DNA from: GCA-2737725 sp965229355
GTDB lineage: Bacteria > Pseudomonadota > Alphaproteobacteria > Rhodospirillales > Rhodospirillaceae
Assembly (NCBI GenBank): GCA_965229355.1
Contig: OZ245869.1
Coordinates: forward strand, 2,108,001 to 2,172,000
Direction: 5' to 3'
Length of the DNA stretch: 64,000 nt
Below, piece after piece: positions 33,170-41,849 of the stretch (position 1 is the stretch's first letter; every line of letters begins with the position of its first letter). A model generated the notes under the pieces. That model was not told where the DNA came from. It saw nothing but the letters and a program-made list of their open reading frames with translations, and made no database searches. Both the position numbers and the translations under genes were made by a program.

Positions 33170-34252
33170 TCAAGCTGGGCAAACGGCGGCAATCGCCGCC
33201 AGCAGCCGGTCCATATCAGCATCGTGCAAATCGCCCATGGTCGAGATGCGGAACATCTCGCTACTCAAATTTCCTTGGCCTGCATAAATCACGAAGCCGG
33301 TTTCTTTCAGGCGGTCGTGCAGCGAGTCGTAGGTGACGCCTTTGGGTAAATGATACGCCGTCAGCACGCACGACGATGCATCGGCCGCTAAGAATGTGCT
33401 GATGCCAAGGCGTTGCAAACCGGCCATCACTTTGCCAGCCAGCGCGCGGTATTGCGCTTGGCGTTGGGCCTGGCCGCCAGCCTCTTCAAACTCACGCAAC
33501 GCTTCTTGAAGCGCGTAAAGAGATTGGATCGCTGGCGTGAACGGCGGCTCTCCCTTGTCCCAACCTTGCGCGTATTTGTGCAGATCGAGATATAAGCTCG
33601 TCGCACCTGAGGCGCGCTCAAAGGCGGTGGTGCGTGTGACAACAAACGCAATGCCCGGCACACCGTGCAGGCATTTGTTAGCGGTGGCCGCACAGCCTTC
33701 GATGTTCCAGTTTGCAAAGTCGATATCTTCCGCACCAAAGCTGCTGACGGCATCAAGCAACAAATTCACATTATGCTTTTTACAAAGTGCTGCGACATCG
33801 GCGATGGGATTTAAACGGCCTGTGGTGGTTTCGTGATGAACGATGGCGGCATGGGTGAAGGCTTTGCCCGCACTTAAAGCGCGCTCGATTTCATTTAAAT
33901 CCAGCGGTGTGGTCCAGGAGCCCTTCAACACCACGTGCTCTTTACCGTGGCGGGCCAGCATGTCGGCCATGCGCTCGCCGTACACACCGTTGGCAATCAC
34001 AAGCACGCGGCCATTTTTTGGCACCAGGGAGCCAATCATGGCTTCAACCGCAGCTGTGCCAGAACCGGAGATGAGGATCGGGCGGTAGTGCGCCGCACTT
34101 GCCGGATACACATGCGCCAAACGCATCTGCACGTCGCGTTGTAAATCGCGGTAATCAGCCTCGCGGTGGCAGAGGTCTGGGTTCAGCAGCGCGCGACGTA
34201 CGCGGTCTGATAATGTGATAGGGCCGGGGTTCAGCAACAGCATACGGCTCAT
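33170..34252 (-). CDS. phnW: 2-Aminoethylphosphonate:pyruvate transaminase-like aminotransferase
   Basis: About 360 residues from ATG 34252, which overlaps the decarboxylase stop (ATGA). PLP fold-type I class V: LLLNPGPITLSDRVRRAL, HREADYRDL, LISGSGTAAVEAMIGSLV, HHETTTGRLNPI, LLLDAVSSFGAEDIDF and the PLP lysine in ATANKCLHGVPG. The motif set follows PhnW. In this operon it would run in the biosynthetic direction, converting phosphonoacetaldehyde to 2-aminoethylphosphonate. It is the last gene of the phosphonate operon. Confidence 0.92.
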   Translation of the reverse strand: MSRMLLLNPGPITLSDRVRRALLNPDLCHREADYRDLQRDVQMRLAHVYPASAAHYRPILISGSGTAAVEAMIGSLVPKNGRVLVIANGVYGERMADMLARHGKEHVVLKGSWTTPLDLNEIERALSAGKAFTHAAIVHHETTTGRLNPIADVAALCKKHNVNLLLDAVSSFGAEDIDFANWNIEGCAATANKCLHGVPGIAFVVTRTTAFERASGATSLYLDLHKYAQGWDKGEPPFTPAIQSLYALQEALREFEEAGGQAQRQAQYRALAGKVMAGLQRLGISTFLAADASSCVLTAYHLPKGVTYDSLHDRLKETGFVIYAGQGNLSSEMFRISTMGDLHDADMDRLLAAIAAVCPA

Positions 34253-35385
34253 GGCTTTGCCCCAATCCAACTTTCAAAGCGCCGGGCTGCGGCATCAGGT
34301 GTGATGCTCGGGCGGGGTAAGTCCCCCGCTGTGCCGGATGCGATTTTGATATGCGCAAATGAAGGGCCATCATGCCGCGCCGTCAGGAATGCACGCAAGT
34401 CATTCAACGTTTGAATGCGCTGCACATTCTTGTACCCACAGGCGCGCGCGACGTTTGCCAAATCCACACTGTGTGCTGTGGTGACTTGCCCACCGGTGGA
34501 TTCATACGCTTCGTTATCTAGCAACAGGTGAACCAGATTTTGCGGTTGTTCGCTGCCAATGGTCGAGAGCGCACCTAAGTGCATCAACGCTGCCCCATCG
34601 CCATCAATCACAATCACTTTGCGCTCAGGGCGCGCCAGCGCCAAGCCTAGTCCAAAACTAGAAGCGCAGCCCATGGACCCCACCATGTAAAACTGGTTGG
34701 GCTTGTCACCCAGGCCATACAGCTCGCGCCCCGTAAAGCCGGTGGTGGCCACCATCACGTCATCAGGGCAATGCTGCTGCAGCGTGCTCAGAACTTCTGC
34801 GCGCCGCGGGAAGGGGCCATGCCATTGCGCAGGCGGCAGCGGTGCGGGAACAGGGTGCGGTTGAGCGCCACTTTTCAACTTATGGGCTGTCACACTGCCT
34901 TTGCGCATCACCAGGCAGAACGGTTTGCCCTCAGCCATTGCAGCCGTGACTTTGCTTAAAGCGGGTTCAATGTCTTTGTCTTCGGTCGGAAACCAATCCC
35001 ACGGCACGTTCATCAATTCTAACAGCCGTGTCGTAATTGGGCCCATGAGAGAGTGTTGCGGTTCATCAGGCGCGCCACCTGGTTCGCCGCGCAGTGTAAC
35101 AATCAGTAGAATGGGCAGCTTGAAAATCTGGTTCAGCGATGTCAGCGGGCTCACGGCATTGCCGAGGCCTGAGTTCTGAATCATCACCACACTTTTGACG
35201 CCGCCTAATTGCGCACCACTGGCTATGGCGACGGCATGGCCTTCATTGGCTGCGGCCACATACTTTAAATCTGGCGCATCGAGCACATAATTGATGAACG
35301 GCTGAAGGTACGAGCACGGCACGCCGGTATATAGCCCAAAGCCCGCGCGTTGTGCGGCTTCGATAAAGCGGTGTGCTTCAATCAC
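34249..35385 (-). CDS. ppd: Phosphonopyruvate decarboxylase (TPP-dependent)
   Basis: 378 residues. N-terminal GLYTGVPCSYLQPFINYVL with catalytic-type ANEGHAVAIASGA and QNSGLGNAVSPLTSL; C-terminal TPP-Mg motif VIDGDGAALMHLGALSTIGSEQPQNLVHLLLDN (GDG...N). This pattern is characteristic of Ppd, the enzyme that pulls the unfavourable PEP mutase reaction forward by making phosphonoacetaldehyde. It overlaps the upstream PEP mutase stop by 4 nt and the downstream transaminase start by 4 nt. Confidence 0.95.
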   Translation of the reverse strand: MIEAHRFIEAAQRAGFGLYTGVPCSYLQPFINYVLDAPDLKYVAAANEGHAVAIASGAQLGGVKSVVMIQNSGLGNAVSPLTSLNQIFKLPILLIVTLRGEPGGAPDEPQHSLMGPITTRLLELMNVPWDWFPTEDKDIEPALSKVTAAMAEGKPFCLVMRKGSVTAHKLKSGAQPHPVPAPLPPAQWHGPFPRRAEVLSTLQQHCPDDVMVATTGFTGRELYGLGDKPNQFYMVGSMGCASSFGLGLALARPERKVIVIDGDGAALMHLGALSTIGSEQPQNLVHLLLDNEAYESTGGQVTTAHSVDLANVARACGYKNVQRIQTLNDLRAFLTARHDGPSFAHIKIASGTAGDLPRPSITPDAAARRFESWIGAKP

Positions 35386-37067
35386 GGTGCCGTTTTCCGG
35401 TTGGCATCTGTTGCTTCGGCTTCTGCGGTCGGTGTGCCAGCGCTGCCGCCCACGAAGGAGGCGGCCACCAACACATCGTCTAAGCTGTCGATATCAATCC
35501 AGTGCCCGGCGCTATATACCACCGCCACGTGTTCGCCGCGTGCAATCAACAGGCTGATGATCTCAGGCATGTTCAGTGCTGCAAAACTCATCGGCTGTTG
35601 CGCCAGTTCAGCCAACAAGGCCGCAAGCTTGGCGGCACCCGATGGCGAGACTTTCAACAGGCCCATGGACTCGCCATGAATGTCAGCCGCAGTATGATCT
35701 TGCGCATAGCCCAGCAAGCGCACGGGCTGTTGGAATGACAATCGCGAGCTGGGGTGCGAGCACGTCACATAATCGGCAGGGCGGCCCCGGTTGCGGCTTA
35801 CGCGCCAGTCGGTATCCACCGCAATGGCAAACTCGGCATCCAGTTCCAGCAACTCTTGCAGAATGTATTTACGGAACAGCACATCGCCGTAGCCAATGAC
35901 GCAATGGCCCGACAGTGCGGCAGAGGCCTTGTAGAGCGAGAACGCTTCCAGTGTCGTCTCGTGCAGGTCGTTGTCGTAATACTGCAAGCTGGGCAGTTCC
36001 ACTTGGTCTTTGCGGTAGCCGCGCACAACGCGAATATCTTTCACGCCCACGGCGCGGAATGTATCAGCGATGTGGGCCAATAACGGTTTACCCGCGATAT
36101 TCACCATGCACTTCGGGCGCTGTTCTGTCAGTTCGCCCAACTCTTTGCCACGCCCCGCCGCCAGCACAATGGCGGTGGCGGCACTGGCGTTCTTGGGCAG
36201 ATAGCGTTGCTCAGCTTCTTCTAACTCATCATCGCCTTGCAGGCGGAACACCTCGGCCACACTGGCAATGCGGTCTTCAACGTTGATCAGGTGTTGGTCG
36301 TTGTGAATCTGCTGCGCGGTCGCGCGCATAGCGGCGATAGATGTCCGCATCATGTGGTTGGCCCACAGTACCAGCGAGAAGCCCGCCTCGCGGAAGACAT
36401 CGGTCGGTGTCGTGTAGTATTTTGTCGGCACAATCACGACAGGTGATCTGTTGCCCCATTCTTTCTTGAACGCCAGCACTTCAGATGCATTTTTCAACGC
36501 GCTGTGAATCAAAATTGCATCAGCGCCAGCTGCGCGATACGCCTCGGCGCGTTTTAAGGCTTCGCTTAAACCCCATCCGGCAATCAACGCCTCCACACGA
36601 GCGACGATTACAAAGTCCGGGTCAATCTGCGCGTCTTTGCCCGCTTTGATCTTGCCCGCAAACTCATCCATGTCGGCCAAGGGCTGTGTTGCGCCACGAA
36701 TGAAGCTGTTGGTCTTGGGGAACTGCTTGTCTTCAATGCATACGCCGGCCACTTGGCGTTGCTCTAATTTGCGCACCAAACGGCGCATGGTGTTGAAGTT
36801 GCCGTAGCCCGTATCCCCATCCAGAAGAATAGGAATAGTCGTCGCGTCACTCATGAACTCCAGGACTTCAAGAACTTGCGTCCAGGTCGCTTCATTGTTG
36901 TCGCGCACGCCAAGCGATGCGGAAATCGAAAGCCCGCTGGCCCAGATGGCGGAAAAGCCTGCTTCTTCTACAATCTTCGCGCTTAACCCATTGTGCGCCT
37001 CAAGGCCGAATTCCAGCCGGGGGCCATCAATCAGGCGGCGCAGTTTGGTTGTTTTGCGTTGTTGCAT
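35382..37067 (-). CDS. PEP mutase fused to a nucleotidyltransferase domain
   Basis: 561 residues. Residues about 1-295 are PEP mutase: LLDGDTGYGNFNTMRRLVRKL, the diagnostic EDKQFPKTNSF (EDKxxxxxNS) and RVEALIAGWG. Residues about 315-540 are a sugar-nucleotide-type NTP transferase: AIVLAAGRGKELGELTEQRPKCMVNIAGKPLLAHI (GxGxRxxPxTxxxPKxxxxV-like loop) and YGDVLFRK (metal Asp). Such a domain next to PEP mutase is expected to activate 2-aminoethylphosphonate as CMP-AEP. With Ppd, PhnW and the CDP-alcohol transferase it encodes a complete path from PEP to a phosphonolipid. It starts 22 bp after the CDP-AP gene. Confidence 0.93.
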   Translation of the reverse strand: MQQRKTTKLRRLIDGPRLEFGLEAHNGLSAKIVEEAGFSAIWASGLSISASLGVRDNNEATWTQVLEVLEFMSDATTIPILLDGDTGYGNFNTMRRLVRKLEQRQVAGVCIEDKQFPKTNSFIRGATQPLADMDEFAGKIKAGKDAQIDPDFVIVARVEALIAGWGLSEALKRAEAYRAAGADAILIHSALKNASEVLAFKKEWGNRSPVVIVPTKYYTTPTDVFREAGFSLVLWANHMMRTSIAAMRATAQQIHNDQHLINVEDRIASVAEVFRLQGDDELEEAEQRYLPKNASAATAIVLAAGRGKELGELTEQRPKCMVNIAGKPLLAHIADTFRAVGVKDIRVVRGYRKDQVELPSLQYYDNDLHETTLEAFSLYKASAALSGHCVIGYGDVLFRKYILQELLELDAEFAIAVDTDWRVSRNRGRPADYVTCSHPSSRLSFQQPVRLLGYAQDHTAADIHGESMGLLKVSPSGAAKLAALLAELAQQPMSFAALNMPEIISLLIARGEHVAVVYSAGHWIDIDSLDDVLVAASFVGGSAGTPTAEAEATDANRKTAP

Positions 37068-37089
37068 CTGCTGCTCCGGTGAGGGCGCT

Positions 37090-37806
37090 TTATTTTAAGG
37101 TACGTCTTGCTTCGCTGACGAGGCCATAGCCCACAATCATCACCACCACCGCGCCCATAATGAACGAGCCTTCTATCACACCCATCTGCGCCATTTTTTG
37201 CTCGGTCAAAAATTGCGTCAGGCCAGGGCCCGCCCCGATGATCTCGGGCACATTAAAGCGCTCGGTGAACAGGCCTGCGGCAAACAATGTACCGACCAGC
37301 AGATAATTTTCGACTGTGCTGCCCAGCGTGGGGGTGACGCGCACGCTGGTTTCAATGGTGAAGGCGTGGATCCAGCAGGCCAGCATCATGCGGGCCCCGA
37401 ACACCAAAATAAAGAACGGCGCATACAGGTCGAACCGCACGATGATGGCGGTGAATACCATCACGGCTTGCGCGCTGTCGATCACGGCATCCAGGTACCC
37501 ACCAAATGGGCTACTTTGGCCGGTGTTGCGGGCATGAATACCATCCAGCGCATCGAAGGTTTCATACAGGAAAATCAAAATGCCCGCGACGAAGCAGGCT
37601 GTCGTTGCGGGCCACCACACCAAAAGGGCCGAGCCGAGGGCCGCAGAAAACAGCCCCATCAGCGTCAGTTGATTGGGCGTAATACTGCGCGGGACTAAGC
37701 CCCCTACCCACTCATAGGCGGGCTTTAAGGCTTCAAAGGCCACATCACGGCAATCGTTCTTAATTGTGGCGTTCTTAATGGCGACAGTTTGAGGTTCAAC
37801 AGACAT
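37090..37806 (-). CDS. CDP-alcohol phosphatidyltransferase family protein
   Basis: 238 residues, about six TMs. The full catalytic motif D-x2-DG-x2-AR-x8-G-x3-D-x3-D is visible in DALDGIHAR...GGYLDAVID. N-terminal PRSITPNQLTLMGLFSAALGSALL is typical of the ethanolamine/choline-phosphotransferase branch (EPT1/CPT1-like) rather than PgsA. It is the first gene of the phosphonate operon, so its likely reaction is transfer of aminoethylphosphonate from CMP-AEP to diacylglycerol. CDP-choline or CDP-ethanolamine made by the neighbouring genes are alternative donors. Confidence 0.9.
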   Translation of the reverse strand: MSVEPQTVAIKNATIKNDCRDVAFEALKPAYEWVGGLVPRSITPNQLTLMGLFSAALGSALLVWWPATTACFVAGILIFLYETFDALDGIHARNTGQSSPFGGYLDAVIDSAQAVMVFTAIIVRFDLYAPFFILVFGARMMLACWIHAFTIETSVRVTPTLGSTVENYLLVGTLFAAGLFTERFNVPEIIGAGPGLTQFLTEQKMAQMGVIEGSFIMGAVVVMIVGYGLVSEARRTLK

Positions 37807-37833
37807 ATGATTTGGCTACGGTTTGTTCTAACG

Positions 37834-37884
37834 CAAAGAGGTTTGTTGTAATGCAAAGACGCTTTTGATCTCAAAGAGGTTTTT
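37834..37884. repeat. Three imperfect CAAAGA(G/C)G(T/C)TTT repeats in a divergent promoter region
   Basis: CAAAGAGGTTTG (37834), CAAAGACGCTTTT (37854) and CAAAGAGGTTTTT (37872) recur at 20- and 18-bp spacing between the divergent CDP-alcohol transferase and PlsC-like genes. Near-helical spacing suggests binding sites for a repeating regulator; there is no direct proof. Confidence 0.4.
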
Positions 37885-38020
37885 ATCTGAAAGCGGCGCA
37901 ACCCTTTTTGCCGTTGTTCGTTACCAGTGCAGGGGGACGATCTAGACATGATGAACCAGGGGTGTCAATTTCGCGCGCTTTTCAAGACGAAGCCGCCTTC
38001 ACAACAATATTTTATGCTCT

Positions 38021-38722
38021 ATGTCTGTCGTTGCTGATCAGATGCTTGATGACACTGCTTTGCCATCTATGCCCAAGCCACCTCTGGGCAAGCCATTTCA
38101 ATGGTTCTGTCAGTTCCTGTATTGGTGTTACCTCCGTTTAAAAGTGGAGGGCCGCGAAAACCTGCCCGATGGCCCGTTCATCATTTGCAGCAATCATGAA
38201 AGCCATGCCGATAGCGGCGCCTTGATGATCGCGACAGGTCGGCCCTTTAGCCAACTGGCCATGCTGGCGGCGAAGGATTACTTCTTCGATCAACGGGGCT
38301 TTGTGCATTGGATGATGCAGTTGATCCCCCTCAGTCGTCGGCCGGGGGCCAAATTGGCCCGCAGCATCAAAATCACGCAAGACTTCTTCAGCCGCACCAA
38401 TGGCGTCTTGATTATGTACCCCGAAGGCACGCGCTCGCAGACGGGCGAAATCGGCCCCTTCAAGCCGGGGGCAGGTTTGTTTGCCGCTAAACTGGGTGTG
38501 CCCATTGTTCCGGCCTGGATATCAGGTTCCCGGCGATTGCTGCCCAAGGGAAGCTTTTGGTTAAGGCCTGGGCGCGTGAAGGTGCGGTTCGGTGCGCCTG
38601 TCTACCCGTCAGGTGATACCAGTAACTGTGATGATGCGGACCAAACCGGTTTTAGCCGCAGCCTGATTGCTGATGTTGAAAAACGGGTCCATGCCTTGAA
38701 GAACGGCGAGCTTGTTGCGTGA
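38021..38722 (+). CDS. PlsC-family 1-acyl-glycerol-3-phosphate acyltransferase
   Basis: 233 residues. Acyltransferase motifs: block I NHESHADS (NHx4D), block II around the conserved Arg in IPLSRRPGAKLARSI, block III YPEGTRSQTGEIGPFKPGAG (EGTR) and block IV VPIVPAWISGS. One hydrophobic stretch near residues 25-38 would hold it at the inner membrane. It heads a two-gene + operon with an SDR and is divergent from the phosphonate operon. It would make phosphatidate or reacylate lysolipids delivered by the LplT-like protein. Confidence 0.9.
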   Translation: MSVVADQMLDDTALPSMPKPPLGKPFQWFCQFLYWCYLRLKVEGRENLPDGPFIICSNHESHADSGALMIATGRPFSQLAMLAAKDYFFDQRGFVHWMMQLIPLSRRPGAKLARSIKITQDFFSRTNGVLIMYPEGTRSQTGEIGPFKPGAGLFAAKLGVPIVPAWISGSRRLLPKGSFWLRPGRVKVRFGAPVYPSGDTSNCDDADQTGFSRSLIADVEKRVHALKNGELVA

Positions 38723-39528
38723 CGGACGCGCAAAACCAAAATCAAAAATCATTCGCGCTCGTCTCTGGCGCCTCATCGGGTATCGGCTTGGCACTGGCAA
38801 AGTGTTTGGCGCAAGACGGTGTTGATCTCATGCTGGTTGCGCGCCGCGCTGATGTGCTGGCGCAAGTGGCAGACGATTTGCGCCAAAAATATCCAGTGAC
38901 TGTGCATGTGGTTGCCGCAGACCTGAATGCCGTTGGCGCTATTGATACGGTGATGGCTGATATCGCAAAGCTGGGTCGTAGCGTTGATGTACTAATTAAC
39001 AATGCTGGCGCAGGCGTTGTGGGTGACTTTGCCGAGATGTCGCCGGATGACATTGCGCGTGTCACCACCCTTAATATCACCGCGTTCAGTTTGCTCGCGC
39101 GTGCGGTGTTGCCGCAGATGAAACACAAAGGCCGTGGGCGAATGTTGAACATCGCCTCAACGGCTGCGTTTCAGCCAGGGCCCGGTATGGCAGTGTACTT
39201 CGCCAGCAAAGCCTATGTTCTTTCGTTATCGCAGGCCTTATCGGCGGAATTGCAGGGTACGGGCATTACGGTCACAGCCTTATGCCCCGGCCCAACAGTG
39301 TCTGAATTTGGCGCACGTTCCGGCATTGAGGGCACAAATGTTTTCAAAGGCGCGTTTCCCGTGGCGCGCGCCGAAGATGTGGCAGCCTTTGGTTACAAGG
39401 CGATGATACAAGGCAAGCGCGTGGCGGTGCATGGCCTGCTTAATCGCCTCAGTACATGGAGTGCGCAGCTTGCGCCCATGTCTGTGGTGTTGTGGATGAC
39501 GCGCAACCTGTTGAAGCGCGCGCCCTAA
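38719..39528 (+). CDS. Short-chain dehydrogenase/reductase
   Basis: 269 residues from GTG 38719, overlapping the acyltransferase stop (GTGA). Classical SDR: cofactor loop VSGASSGIGLALAKCL (TGxxxGxG), NNAGAG, catalytic Tyr and Lys in YFASKAYVLSL with an upstream Ser in IASTAAF, and the C-terminal PGPTVSEFGARSG. The sequence resembles the DltE/3-oxoacyl-reductase-like group often found near lipid genes. The substrate is probably a fatty or lipid ketone, but is not determined. Confidence 0.9.
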   Translation: MTDAQNQNQKSFALVSGASSGIGLALAKCLAQDGVDLMLVARRADVLAQVADDLRQKYPVTVHVVAADLNAVGAIDTVMADIAKLGRSVDVLINNAGAGVVGDFAEMSPDDIARVTTLNITAFSLLARAVLPQMKHKGRGRMLNIASTAAFQPGPGMAVYFASKAYVLSLSQALSAELQGTGITVTALCPGPTVSEFGARSGIEGTNVFKGAFPVARAEDVAAFGYKAMIQGKRVAVHGLLNRLSTWSAQLAPMSVVLWMTRNLLKRAP

Positions 39529-39534
39529 ACTTAA

Positions 39535-40260
39535 TTAGCGTTGTGCGCCCCAACTTAAAATCGTCCAGCCGCGTTTCTTCGCGGTGGCTTTCAAGTACGG
39601 CTTGGGGTTGATGGCAAATGCGGTTTGTGCACGGGCCAGCAACGGCACGTCGGTATCATCGTCGCCATACGCTGCTTCTAACTGCCACGCTGTAAAGTTC
39701 GCATCGCAGTAGGCTTGCAGGCGCGTCCACTTTTCTTCGCCCACCACCATCGGCCCATCTATGATGCCCGATATAATTTCGTCGCTGTCCTTCAGCCGCG
39801 TGGCAATGGCACCATCAGCTTTGACAGCGGTTGCCAGTGCGCTGATCAAAGGCGCGACCGCAGCCGACACCAAAAACACTTTCGCGCCGCTGTCTTGCCA
39901 CTGGCGTAGTGCCGCCACAGCTTCTGGATGCAGGCGCGGCATAATTTTTTTGGCGATAACATCACGCGCGATCGCCATGCCGTCGGCCATCGGCAGGCCG
40001 CGCAATTCCGCGGTAACGATTTTCTGCAAATGGGTCGGCCAAATATTGAAGTACGTGTAAAGCATGTGCCACCACAGCACGCGCACGTACATTGAGCCCT
40101 TCAGAATTTTCGCCTTGAAAAGGGCCTTCACCAAATACGTTTGCGTCTGGCCATCGACCAGCGTGTTGTCGACATCCATCGCCACAATACGGGTTGTGGT
40201 CTGCGCGGCTGAGGATGTGGGAACTTGCGAGGATAAAGGATCAGCAGGTGTTTCTAACAT
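39535..40260 (-). CDS. HAD-IB family phosphatase (SerB/PHOSPHO1-like)
   Basis: About 241 residues from ATG 40260; a TTG at 40296 is possible and no SD is clear. HAD motif I is AMDVDNTLVDG, motif II FLVSAAVAPL, motif III around the Lys in GEEKWTRL, and motif IV YGDDDTDVPLL. The HAD-IB helical cap is present. Members hydrolyse phosphoserine, phosphocholine/phosphoethanolamine or phosphatidylglycerol phosphate. A neighbour of acyltransferase, SDR and headgroup genes is likely to act on a lipid or headgroup phosphate. It is convergent with the SDR. Confidence 0.87.
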   Translation of the reverse strand: MLETPADPLSSQVPTSSAAQTTTRIVAMDVDNTLVDGQTQTYLVKALFKAKILKGSMYVRVLWWHMLYTYFNIWPTHLQKIVTAELRGLPMADGMAIARDVIAKKIMPRLHPEAVAALRQWQDSGAKVFLVSAAVAPLISALATAVKADGAIATRLKDSDEIISGIIDGPMVVGEEKWTRLQAYCDANFTAWQLEAAYGDDDTDVPLLARAQTAFAINPKPYLKATAKKRGWTILSWGAQR

Positions 40261-40486
40261 TCGGTGTTTCGGTACGTTATGTTCGCCCCTCTCCAACGTA
40301 CTCTTCTGGACACCGTGCTCTTTTAAACAGAGCGCGAGGGGTTTGAAGACCTCAACCGTACCTATTCTTGGACGGCACTGATATTCGCGTAAGACGCTCA
40401 GTTCAAACCAGCTTCTTATATAAATGTCAAATCACGGACGATGGGGCACCCGTGCCATATCTTCCGCTGTCAAACTGATGGGCGAC

Positions 40487-41845
40487 TTAGGACGAGGGGC
40501 GGATGCTTTTAAAGCGCATCACAACCTTTAAGCCTGGCGCATTGTCGTCCAACACAATGTTAGCGCCGTGCAGTTCCGCAATCGCTGCGGCCAGTGAAAG
40601 CCCCAAACCATTGCCAGGCGTCGTGCGACTACTTTCCAATCTGTAAAAGCGCTTAAACACATTCACGCGTTCGGGGGCCGGAATACCGGGGCCATTATCT
40701 GCGATCTCGACCGTAGCATCATCCTGTGCAGCAAGGTTCAGCGTTACCTTAATTTTTGCCCCCCGCTGCGTATGGTGTAGGGCATTCTCAATAAGGTTCA
40801 CAAAAAGTTGCGTCAGCAACTCACGGTCCCCGCGCACAATGATGTGATCCGTGATGTCCGCAGTCAGCGCCTTGTGTGCATCTTCTGCCACGGCGCTGTA
40901 AGTCATGCATAAGCTGCTCAGCAACTCGGAGAGATCAAGCGCGCGGAAGCTGCTAAGGCGGGTGGACGATTCAATTTGCGAAATGCGCAACAAGGCGGAG
41001 AAGATCGACATGGCAGTTGCGGCGTCCTGCAACGCCAGGCTGACATACTCTTTATACTCTGCCGCAGATGATGCTTCGACTTGCGCTGATTCCAGGCGCT
41101 GAATCAGGCGAGTGAGCGGCGTTTTCAAATCGTGGGCAATGTCGTTTGAAACTTGTTTTAAGCCTTCCATCAGCTTTTGCAGCCGATTGAGCATCTCGTT
41201 TAAGTTCTCGCCCAGTTCATCAAGCTCATCACCTGTGCCACGGATGAGGATGCGGCCACTTAAATCGCCGGCCATAATTCTGCGTGTGGTGAGGTTGATT
41301 TGCTCTACGCGTCGCAAAAATCCACGGCTTAAAATAATTCCCCCGGCTAAGGCGATGGCAATGGCTAAGCCGCCGCTCCATAAAAAAGCCAGCGCGACGC
41401 GATTTTTCAGTGCGTCCAGTTGATCAGTGTTCTGGGCGACAATCAGGTGTCCCCCTGTTGGCAGTACAGTTCCCAGCGCCAGAAACAGCCGCTTTGTTTC
41501 GGTGGTGGCGTCTGGTGTCCACCGCTGTGACACATTTATTTCACGCAAGCCGGTGAACAGTTCGAGATCATGCAAATCCCCTGCAATGGGCGCACCTGTA
41601 TGATCGTGCAGGCTGTACATGAAGCGGCGCGGGCCATCGATCGAGATACGGCGGTCAATCTCTGCCGCCAGCGCATCCAGCGATGGATAAGTGGATTTGC
41701 CGTTTGCTTCGCTTTCCAGCGAGAGCTGGTAATAGTCACGAAGGGCCGACGTGCTGATCACGTAGACAATGCCGAACAAAATCAGCATCGAAAATAGAAA
41801 AAGGCTGGCGTAGAGCGCCGCGAGACGAAAGCTAATCGTTCGCAT
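40487..41845 (-). CDS. OmpR-partner sensor histidine kinase
   Basis: About 452 residues from ATG 41845, which starts 4 nt after the response-regulator stop; longer starts lie inside that gene. TM1 is at 8-30, a periplasmic sensor domain at about 31-145, TM2 at about 150-172, then HAMP. HisKA H238 is in VSNDIAHDLKTPLTRL, and the HATPase has LFVNLIENALHHT, IADNGPGIP and GNGLGLSLAAAIAELHG. Its layout is close to QseC/CusS-type kinases. The signal is unknown. Confidence 0.92.
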   Translation of the reverse strand: MRTISFRLAALYASLFLFSMLILFGIVYVISTSALRDYYQLSLESEANGKSTYPSLDALAAEIDRRISIDGPRRFMYSLHDHTGAPIAGDLHDLELFTGLREINVSQRWTPDATTETKRLFLALGTVLPTGGHLIVAQNTDQLDALKNRVALAFLWSGGLAIAIALAGGIILSRGFLRRVEQINLTTRRIMAGDLSGRILIRGTGDELDELGENLNEMLNRLQKLMEGLKQVSNDIAHDLKTPLTRLIQRLESAQVEASSAAEYKEYVSLALQDAATAMSIFSALLRISQIESSTRLSSFRALDLSELLSSLCMTYSAVAEDAHKALTADITDHIIVRGDRELLTQLFVNLIENALHHTQRGAKIKVTLNLAAQDDATVEIADNGPGIPAPERVNVFKRFYRLESSRTTPGNGLGLSLAAAIAELHGANIVLDDNAPGLKVVMRFKSIRPSS

Positions 41846-41849
41846 TACT

